The position numbers and the translations under genes were made by a program. From NCBI GenBank assembly GCA_052032225.1, contig JBPEWY010000059.1:1-9071 (forward strand): a stretch of 9,071 nt of DNA, in the 5' to 3' direction. The first letter of the stretch is position 1; the number at the start of each line of letters is the position of its first letter. Shown here one piece after another: positions 1 through 6,259 of the stretch. This DNA comes from JBPEWY01 sp052032225 (lineage in GTDB: Bacteria; Bacteroidota; Bacteroidia; Flavobacteriales; Flavobacteriaceae). The notes under the pieces were generated by a model. The model saw only the letters and a list, made by a program, of their open reading frames with translations, made no database searches and was not told the DNA's origin.

Positions 1-582
1 ATAATAATAAACGTAAAAAATCAACAAATAGCTATGTCTACAGATATACTAACAATTCAAGGAGAGCACAATGTAAAAAATGCCATGGCGGCATCTACAG
101 CAGCACATTTATTAAAAATCAGAAAACAAGCAATTAGAGAGAGCTTGCAAAGCTTTCAAGGCGTGGAGCACAGACTGGAGAAAGTCTTAAAAATTCAGAA
201 TGTGCAATATATAAACGACTCTAAAGCAACTAACGTGAATGCTACATTTTATGCTTTAGATAGTGTTAAAACGCCTATTGTTTGGATTGTTGGCGGAGAA
301 GATAAGGGTAATGATTATACCCCTTTATATCCGTTAGTAAGAGAAAAAGTAAAAGCTATAATCTGTTTAGGACTTGATAATCGTAAAATAATTGATTCCT
401 TCAGCAATCTTGTAGATGTAATTGTAGAAACCAACTCTATGGCTGATGCTGTAAAGAAAGCATATAGTCTATCAGAGAAAGGAGACACAGTATTACTTTC
501 TCCCGCATGTGCAAGTTTTGATTTGTTTGCTAATTACGAAGATAGAGGAAGACAATTTAAAGCAGCAGTTAGAGAACTTTAA
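1..582 (+). CDS. murD: MurD, UDP-N-acetylmuramoyl-L-alanine--D-glutamate ligase (3' part only)
   Basis: This is the C-terminal part of MurD, the cytoplasmic ATP-dependent ligase that adds D-glutamate to UDP-MurNAc-L-Ala. The reading frame is open from base 1, so the ATG at 34 is an internal methionine and the real start lies upstream. The window shows 193 residues of a protein usually near 445. Seen in order, counting from base 1: the Mur ligase GEHNVKNAMAA motif (residues 21-31), INDSKATN (71-78) in the C-terminal Rossmann-like domain, GGEDKGNDY (98-106), and LLSPACASFDLFANYEDRG (165-183), a hallmark of the MurD C-terminus. The central domain with the ATP-binding GTNGKT loop is not in the window. 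The stop codon overlaps the ftsW start by one base (TAATG), which suggests translational coupling. No frameshift or internal stop is present, so the truncation is only the window edge. Confidence 0.96.
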   Translation: MIINVKNQQIAMSTDILTIQGEHNVKNAMAASTAAHLLKIRKQAIRESLQSFQGVEHRLEKVLKIQNVQYINDSKATNVNATFYALDSVKTPIVWIVGGEDKGNDYTPLYPLVREKVKAIICLGLDNRKIIDSFSNLVDVIVETNSMADAVKKAYSLSEKGDTVLLSPACASFDLFANYEDRGRQFKAAVREL

Positions 583-1781
583 TGAAAACCATACTAAAAA
601 ACATACAAGGAGATAAAGCCATTTGGGCTATAGTTGCTTTACTGGCGCTGTTTTCGTTTTTACCTGTTTACAGTGCCAGTACCAATCTGGTGTATGTTAT
701 TGGTAATGGTACAACAGTAGGGCATTTGCTTAAACATGGTATGCTGCTTATTCTTGGATTTACTATTATTTACGCCGTTCATAAAGTACCATATCATTAT
801 TTTAAGGGCTTATCTATAATTGCATTGCCGGTTGTAATAGTGCTGCTTATTTATACCTTGGCACAAGGCACTACTATTGGCGGGGCAAACGCAAGCCGTT
901 GGATTAGAATTCCTTTTGTAGGAGTTACTTTCCAAACGTCAAACTTAGCCTCGGTGGTATTGTTGGTTTATGTTGCCAGATACCTTTCTAAAATAAAAGA
1001 TAAGACTGTTACTTTTAAAGAAAGTATTTTACCGCTTTGGGTGCCTGTTTTTGTGATTTTAGGACTAATACTTCCTGCAAACTTTTCTACAACAGCAATT
1101 ATATTTTTTATGGTTTTAATGCTGTGCTTTATGGGGGGCTACCCAATAAAATACTTAGCATCTATTGTAGGAGTAGGAATTGTGGCGCTAACCTTTTTTA
1201 TACTAACCGCAAAAGCTTTTCCGGGGATGTTTCCTAACAGAGTAGATACCTGGATTAGTCGTATTGAGAACTTTACAACAAAAGATGACCCCGATGCAAA
1301 CTATCAAATAGAAAAAGCAAAGATAGCTATTGCAACTGGTGGGATTGTAGGTGTAGGAGCGGGTAAAAGTGTAATGAAAAACTTTTTACCCCAAAGCTCA
1401 TCAGATTTTATTTATGCAATAATAGTAGAAGAATATGGTGCAGCCGGAGCACTATTCTTACTTTTTTTATACTTAATGTTTTTGTTTAGGGTGCTGGTGG
1501 TTGCAAATAAAGCCAATAATGTATTTGGGAAACTGGTTGTTATTGCAACCGGGCTTCCAATAGTGTTTCAGGCATTAATAAATATGGCGGTAGCTGTAGA
1601 GCTGTTTCCGGTAACGGGCCAAAACTTGCCTTTAATAAGCAGTGGAGGCTCGTCTATTTGGATGACATGTCTGGCTGTTGGAATAATTTTAAGTGTAAGT
1701 GCAAAACGCCAGCCGGCAGATAATAAAACGTCAATTAATAAAGAAGAAAATCCATTAGAAGTACTAAGTGGACAATTATAA
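582..1781 (+). CDS. ftsW: FtsW, SEDS-family septal peptidoglycan glycosyltransferase
   Basis: FtsW is an integral membrane SEDS protein that polymerises lipid II into septal glycan with a partner class B PBP. The 399 residues contain about ten hydrophobic segments, near 14-30, 53-69, 77-93, 122-135, 150-165, 170-186, 190-210, 287-308, 316-337 and 352-373. Diagnostic motifs are SRWIRI (105-110), the loop LPQSSSDFIYAIIVEEYG (269-286) whose Asp275 aligns with the proposed catalytic Asp of SEDS enzymes, and the signature LFPVTGQNLPLISSGGSS (341-358). The hydrophilic tail from about 375 is cytoplasmic by family topology. The position between murD and murG supports FtsW rather than its paralogue RodA. 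Two usual SEDS motifs are altered: QPSE-x-x-K reads QTSNLAS, and P-D-x-G-T reads PANFST. I think both are lineage traits, not damage. The start is the ATG overlapping the murD stop; the 3' end overlaps murG by 14 bases. Confidence 0.95.
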   Translation: MKTILKNIQGDKAIWAIVALLALFSFLPVYSASTNLVYVIGNGTTVGHLLKHGMLLILGFTIIYAVHKVPYHYFKGLSIIALPVVIVLLIYTLAQGTTIGGANASRWIRIPFVGVTFQTSNLASVVLLVYVARYLSKIKDKTVTFKESILPLWVPVFVILGLILPANFSTTAIIFFMVLMLCFMGGYPIKYLASIVGVGIVALTFFILTAKAFPGMFPNRVDTWISRIENFTTKDDPDANYQIEKAKIAIATGGIVGVGAGKSVMKNFLPQSSSDFIYAIIVEEYGAAGALFLLFLYLMFLFRVLVVANKANNVFGKLVVIATGLPIVFQALINMAVAVELFPVTGQNLPLISSGGSSIWMTCLAVGIILSVSAKRQPADNKTSINKEENPLEVLSGQL

Positions 1782-2856
1782 ATTTATCATATCAGGAGGA
1801 GGAACCGGAGGGCATATTTATCCGGCAATAGCAATTGCTAACGAACTTAAAAAGCGTTATGCAAATGCCGAGATTTTATTTGTAGGAGCTAAAGACAGAA
1901 TGGAGATGCAACGTGTTCCTGAAGCAGGATATCCTATAGAAGGTCTTTGGATAAGCGGAATTCAAAGAAAACTAACCCTGTCTAACTTGCTCTTTCCGGT
2001 AAAGCTGTTGGTAAGTTTATATAAAGCCCGAAAAATTGTTAAACGTTTTAAGCCAAATTTGGTTGTAGGCACCGGAGGTTATGCAAGTGCTCCGTTGGTT
2101 AAAATGGCGTCAAAGCAAAAAATTCCGTGTGTGCTGCAAGAGCAGAATTCGTATCCGGGTATTACTAATAAATGGTTATCAAAACATGTAGAGAAAATAT
2201 TTGTAGCCTATGATGGATTAGAAAAATATTTCCCAGCAACTAAAATTGTAAAAACCGGTAATCCTGTTCGTCAAGATTTATTAGAAGTTAATTCTAAAGA
2301 AGACGAAGCCAGAAAGTTTTTTGAGGTTTCTAAAACAGATAAAGTATTGCTGGTTTTAGGTGGAAGTTTAGGAGCAAAAAAGATAAATGAACTGGTAGAA
2401 GCACATTTAGAGTATTTAACCCAACAAAACATAACGGTGTTATGGCAATGCGGGAAGTTATATTATCAAGAATATCAAAAATACAATTCAGATAAAGTAA
2501 AAGTAATGTCTTTTATAAACCGAATGGATTTAGCATATGCTGCATCTAACTTTATAGTTTCCAGAGCAGGAGCCTCATCGGTTTCAGAGCTTTGTATTGT
2601 AGGAAAGCCGGTAATTTTTATACCCTCACCAAATGTAGCAGAAGACCATCAAACTAAAAACGCATTGGCAGTTACACAAAAAAATGCAGCTCTATTAGTT
2701 AGAGAATCAGACGCAATGATGATGTTTAAACCCACAATAGAGCAATTAATTAAAGACGGTCAGCTTTGCGAATCATTAAGTGATAATATTAAAGAACTAG
2801 CGTTGCCAAATGCAACACAAGAAATTGTAAACCATATAGAAGCGTTGTTAGCATGA
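1768..2856 (+). CDS. murG: MurG, lipid II synthase (UDP-GlcNAc transferase), GTG start
   Basis: MurG is the peripheral membrane GT28 glycosyltransferase that moves GlcNAc from UDP-GlcNAc to lipid I, making lipid II on the cytoplasmic face. The 362 residues match the family length. Visible motifs are the N-terminal glycine-rich loop SGGGTGGHIYPA (9-20), GTGGYASAP (101-109), QEQNSYPGITNK (124-135), the C-domain loop LGGSLGA (197-203), SRAGASSVSEL (265-275) around the UDP-binding helix with Glu274, and SPNVAEDHQTKNA (287-299), whose Gln295 and Asn298 fall where the donor is bound. The start codon is GTG, not ATG. The codon just before it in this frame is TAA (1765-1767), so no earlier start is possible, and the next in-frame ATG would delete the essential glycine loop. 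The gene overlaps ftsW by 14 bases and murC by 4 (ATGA). Confidence 0.97.
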   Translation: MDNYKFIISGGGTGGHIYPAIAIANELKKRYANAEILFVGAKDRMEMQRVPEAGYPIEGLWISGIQRKLTLSNLLFPVKLLVSLYKARKIVKRFKPNLVVGTGGYASAPLVKMASKQKIPCVLQEQNSYPGITNKWLSKHVEKIFVAYDGLEKYFPATKIVKTGNPVRQDLLEVNSKEDEARKFFEVSKTDKVLLVLGGSLGAKKINELVEAHLEYLTQQNITVLWQCGKLYYQEYQKYNSDKVKVMSFINRMDLAYAASNFIVSRAGASSVSELCIVGKPVIFIPSPNVAEDHQTKNALAVTQKNAALLVRESDAMMMFKPTIEQLIKDGQLCESLSDNIKELALPNATQEIVNHIEALLA

Positions 2857-4199
2857 ATATAAACACTATACATAATGTGTTTTTTATAGGAATTGGCGGA
2901 ATTGGTATGTCGGCCTTGGCACGCTATTTTAAATATTTGGGTAAAAATGTGGCGGGTTATGATAAAACTTTAACCAGCCTAACAAAAGAGCTTCAAGAAA
3001 ACGGAATAAATGTTAGTGATTTTGATTCTGAAAGCGCTATTCCTGAAGCGTTTACCAACAATACTAACACTTTAGTTATATACACTCCGGCAATACCTAA
3101 AACAAATAGTATTTACAACTATTTTATAAGTAATGGTTATACAATTAAAAAACGAGCTGAGGTTTTAGGTTTAATTACAGAAAGTACAACTTGTTTAGCG
3201 GTTGCAGGAACGCATGGTAAAACTACAACTTCTAGTATTCTTGCACATTTATTGTTTGAAAATAAAGTTTCTTTCACCGCATTTTTGGGAGGTATCGCAG
3301 AAAACTTTAATAGTAATCTTGTAATAAACGGGAATGCGTATACAGTTGTAGAAGCAGATGAGTTTGATCGCTCATTTTTACACTTATCACCAAACATAGC
3401 TTGTATTACATCAACAGATGCAGATCATCTTGATATTTACAAAACTCACGAGCAGTTAGAAACAGCTTTTAAAGAATTTGCCGGAAAAGTGCCAAAACAA
3501 GGTAAACTACTTGTTAAAAGCGGGTTGCCTTTTAACGGAATTACCTATGGTATTGAAGATAATTCAGACTATAATATTACAGGTATAGAAGTTATAAACG
3601 GCGAGTATGAATTTACCATAAATACTCCCACAGAGCAAGTTAAAAAAGTACGATTTTCTAAACCCGGGAGGCATAATTTATTAAATGCTTTAGCTGCCTT
3701 TGCCATGGCGCATCAATTGTCAATACCAACATCCAATTTAGCCAGTGCCTTAGCAACATTTAAAGGGGTGCAACGTAGGTTCTCATATCATATAAAGTCA
3801 GACGATGTAGTGTTTATAGACGATTATGCACATCATCCAACAGAAATCAATGCATTACATCAGGCTGTCAGAGAAATGTATCCTGATAAGAAGGTGCTGG
3901 CTATTTTTCAGCCTCATCTGTTTAGCAGAACAAAAGATTTTGCAGACGAATTTGCCAAAAGTTTAGAAAAATTCGATGAGATTGTTTTGTTAGATATATA
4001 TCCGGCAAGAGAAAAACCTATACCTGGTGTAACATCAAAATGGCTGGCAGAAAAAATTAAAAATAAAAGCGTAGCAGTAGTAAGTAAAACAGATTTAATT
4101 GATTATGTAAACCAAACAAACGCGAATGTAATCTTAACAATTGGAGCAGGAGATATTGCAGAACAAGTACCAATAATAAAAAAAGCATTACAGTCATGA
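2853..4199 (+). CDS. murC: MurC, UDP-N-acetylmuramate--L-alanine ligase
   Basis: MurC is the cytoplasmic ligase that opens stem-peptide synthesis by joining L-alanine to UDP-MurNAc with ATP hydrolysis. The 448 residues match family length. Three domains can be followed: the N-terminal UDP-sugar-binding fold with GIGGIGMS (13-20); the central ATPase domain with P-loop AGTHGKTTT (118-126), the EADEFDRSF stretch (167-175) and STDADHLDIY (187-196); and the C-terminal domain with DDYAHHPTEI (323-332), FQPHLFSRT (352-360) and IYPAREKPIPGVTS (382-395). DDYAHHPTEI and the PHLFSRT stretch separate MurC from MurD, MurE and MurF. It overlaps murG by 4 bases and ftsQ by 4, both as ATGA, so coupled translation is likely. 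In E. coli murB and ddl lie near this point of the cluster; neither is present here, as is usual in Bacteroidota as far as I know. Confidence 0.98.
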   Translation: MNINTIHNVFFIGIGGIGMSALARYFKYLGKNVAGYDKTLTSLTKELQENGINVSDFDSESAIPEAFTNNTNTLVIYTPAIPKTNSIYNYFISNGYTIKKRAEVLGLITESTTCLAVAGTHGKTTTSSILAHLLFENKVSFTAFLGGIAENFNSNLVINGNAYTVVEADEFDRSFLHLSPNIACITSTDADHLDIYKTHEQLETAFKEFAGKVPKQGKLLVKSGLPFNGITYGIEDNSDYNITGIEVINGEYEFTINTPTEQVKKVRFSKPGRHNLLNALAAFAMAHQLSIPTSNLASALATFKGVQRRFSYHIKSDDVVFIDDYAHHPTEINALHQAVREMYPDKKVLAIFQPHLFSRTKDFADEFAKSLEKFDEIVLLDIYPAREKPIPGVTSKWLAEKIKNKSVAVVSKTDLIDYVNQTNANVILTIGAGDIAEQVPIIKKALQS

Positions 4200-4912
4200 A
4201 AAAGTACAGTAACATACTTAAAATAGTATTGCTTTTTGTTGTGATTACGCTATTGTATTCTTTTACAAATAAGCGTAATGATAATCGTGTTATAAAAGAC
4301 CCGAAAATTACATTTTTAGACGACGATAAATTGTTTATTACTTACCAGACGGTTAATAAATTGTTAATACAAAATATTAAAGGGTCTACGAGTGTGATTA
4401 AAGATGCTTTAGATTTGAATACAATAGAAAATGCCCTAAATACTAACCAAATGATTCAAGAGGCTCAGGTTTATGTAACTGTAAATGGGCGTCTTGAGGT
4501 AAAAATTAAGCAAAGAACACCTATTGCACGTGTTAATGCTTCGGTGCCATACTACATAGATGTTGAAGGAAAAAAAATGCCACTGTCAACAGTATATTCG
4601 GCCCGAGTACCGTTAATAACCGGCGCAATTAGTCAAGCTAATCTTACCGATGCTTATGCGGTATCAAAATATATAAACAACGACGCTTTTTTAAAGAAAA
4701 ACATAATAGGTATTCACTGTACAAATAATCGTTTTGAACTTAAGTTGCGTACAGAAGATTTTGTAGTGCAATTGGGTAAAGCAACAGCATTACACAAAAA
4801 GTTTAGCAACTTTAAAGCTTTTTATAAAAAAGCATTAAAAGATGGTACGTTGCATAATTATACTAAAGTGAATTTAGAATTTGGTAACCAAGTGGTGTGC
4901 ACTAAAAAATAA
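4196..4912 (+). CDS. ftsQ: FtsQ/DivIB-type cell division protein
   Basis: This is a bitopic divisome scaffold protein that links early and late division proteins through its periplasmic domain. The 238 residues begin with a short basic cytoplasmic stub (KKYSNILK), then one hydrophobic helix at about 8-23 that acts as an uncleaved anchor, then a periplasmic region. A POTRA-like segment runs from about 35 to 108; within it residues 73-108 (LDLNTIENAL, IQEAQVYVTVNGRLEVKIKQRTPIAR across the end) resemble the end of POTRA and the start of the FtsQ beta domain. The C-terminus YTKVNLEFGNQVVCTKK (222-238) looks like the end of other flavobacterial FtsQ proteins. FtsQ diverges quickly, so the call rests partly on the place between murC and ftsA and on length and topology. 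The start is the ATG overlapping the murC stop. Only three bases separate its stop from ftsA. Confidence 0.87.
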   Translation: MKKYSNILKIVLLFVVITLLYSFTNKRNDNRVIKDPKITFLDDDKLFITYQTVNKLLIQNIKGSTSVIKDALDLNTIENALNTNQMIQEAQVYVTVNGRLEVKIKQRTPIARVNASVPYYIDVEGKKMPLSTVYSARVPLITGAISQANLTDAYAVSKYINNDAFLKKNIIGIHCTNNRFELKLRTEDFVVQLGKATALHKKFSNFKAFYKKALKDGTLHNYTKVNLEFGNQVVCTKK

Positions 4913-4915
4913 CGT

Positions 4916-6241
4916 ATGGAAAAGGATAGATTCGCAGTTGGATTAGATATTGGTACAACCAAAATTGTGGCAATGGTTGGCCGATTAAACGAGTATAACA
5001 AACTCGAGATTTTAGGTATAGGTAAATCTAAAAGCCTTGGTGTACACCGAGGAGTTGTAAATAATATTACTCAAACCATACAATCTATTCAGCAGGCAGT
5101 ACAAGAAGCAGAGAGTGCAGCCGGAGTAAAAATTAAAGAGGTTGTAGTAGGCATAGCGGGTCAACATATTAGAAGCCTTCAACACAGTGATTATATTACC
5201 AGACCCAATGCCGAAGAGGTAATTAATGAAGACGATCTAGATCAGCTATGCAATCAAGTTTATAAGTTGGTAATGCTGCCCGGAGAAGAAATAATTCATG
5301 TATTACCACAAGAATACAAAGTAGATGGGCAAGCAGAAATTAAAGAGCCAATAGGGATGTATGGTGGTCGCTTAGAAGCTAAGTTTCATGTAGTAGTAGG
5401 TCAAGTATCGTCTATTAGAAATATAGGAAGATGTGTTAAAAGTGCCGGATTAGATTTAGCCGGAATCACGTTAGAGCCTTTAGCTTCTGCAAATGCGGTA
5501 TTAAGTCAAGAAGAAAAAGAGGCAGGTGTAGCTTTAATTGATATTGGAGGAGGGACAACAGACCTGGCTATTTTTAAAGACGGAATTATTAGGCATACAG
5601 CCGTTATTCCGTTTGGCGGAAATGTAATTACAGAAGACATAAAAGAGGGTTGCTCTATTATAGAGAAGCAGGCAGAGTTACTTAAAATAAAGTTTGGTTC
5701 TGCTTGGCCGGGAGAAAATAAAGACAACGAAATTGTTTCAATCCCTGGACTTCGAGGAAGAGAACCCAAAGAAATAACACTAAAAAATTTGTCTAAAATA
5801 ATTCATGCCCGTGCTGTAGAGATTATTGAGCAAGTGTATTTAGAGATAAAAAATTATGGGCACGAAGAGCAAAAGAAAAAACTAATAGCAGGTATTGTTT
5901 TAACAGGAGGAGGAAGCCAGTTAAAGCATTTAAAACAGCTCGTTGAGTACATAACAGGAATGGATACCAGGATTGGTTATCCTAATGAGCATTTAGCAGG
6001 AGATTCAGACGAAGAAGTTGCCAGCCCTGTTTATGCAACTGCTACGGGTTTACTTATGAATGCTATAGAAAACCAACAAAAACAAGAGCAGATTAAAAAA
6101 ACACAAGCTGTAGAAGCACAGCATACAACAGATAACTCAGAAGACACCAATATAGCAGCTCAACCACCAAAAAAAGAACGAAAATCTATTTTTGAAAAGT
6201 GGTCAGAGAAGCTAAAAGATTTTTTAGATAACGCAGAATAA
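4916..6241 (+). CDS. ftsA: FtsA, actin-like membrane anchor of the Z ring
   Basis: FtsA is a bacterial actin homologue that polymerises beneath the membrane, binds the FtsZ C-terminal peptide and recruits later division proteins. The 441 residues show the ATPase signatures in order: phosphate 1 GLDIGTTKI (9-17), phosphate 2 ALIDIGGGTTDLAIF (206-220) and the adenosine motif GIVLTGGGSQLKH (326-338). The SHS2 (1C) domain, characteristic of FtsA and absent from MreB and DnaK, fits residues about 85-165. After the core come a polar linker rich in Gln, Thr and Asn (about 386-418) and a last helix, ERKSIFEKWSEKLKDFL (421-437). That helix is amphipathic with Ile, Phe, Trp and Leu on one side and lysines on the other, as expected of the FtsA membrane-targeting sequence. 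It starts 3 bases after ftsQ and ends 18 bases before ftsZ. No Shine-Dalgarno sequence is visible. Confidence 0.97.
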   Translation: MEKDRFAVGLDIGTTKIVAMVGRLNEYNKLEILGIGKSKSLGVHRGVVNNITQTIQSIQQAVQEAESAAGVKIKEVVVGIAGQHIRSLQHSDYITRPNAEEVINEDDLDQLCNQVYKLVMLPGEEIIHVLPQEYKVDGQAEIKEPIGMYGGRLEAKFHVVVGQVSSIRNIGRCVKSAGLDLAGITLEPLASANAVLSQEEKEAGVALIDIGGGTTDLAIFKDGIIRHTAVIPFGGNVITEDIKEGCSIIEKQAELLKIKFGSAWPGENKDNEIVSIPGLRGREPKEITLKNLSKIIHARAVEIIEQVYLEIKNYGHEEQKKKLIAGIVLTGGGSQLKHLKQLVEYITGMDTRIGYPNEHLAGDSDEEVASPVYATATGLLMNAIENQQKQEQIKKTQAVEAQHTTDNSEDTNIAAQPPKKERKSIFEKWSEKLKDFLDNAE

Positions 6242-6259
6242 ACCAGTAAAAACGAACTT

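Noticed and set aside
1..582. A shortened murD starting at the ATG at base 34.
   Set aside because: The frame is open to base 1 and the family needs about 250 more residues upstream, so the ATG is internal and the gene is cut by the window edge.
3137..3397. Open frame of 86 codons on the minus strand inside murC.
   Set aside because: It lies fully opposite a well-supported gene, has no recognisable motif, and its Ser- and Val-rich composition is what antisense of the Mur domain gives.
5506..5769. Open frame of 87 codons on the minus strand inside ftsA.
   Set aside because: It is antisense to the phosphate 2 region of ftsA, has no promoter, and its composition mirrors the coding strand.
6187..6194. 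Exact TAnnTTTG (TATTTTTG) near the end of ftsA, a possible internal ftsZ promoter 66 bases before the ftsZ start.
   Set aside because: No TTG lies 17-23 bases upstream, and the bases encode the Ser-Ile-Phe-Glu of the FtsA membrane-targeting helix. In an AT-rich genome this match can easily be chance. Transcript start mapping would decide it.
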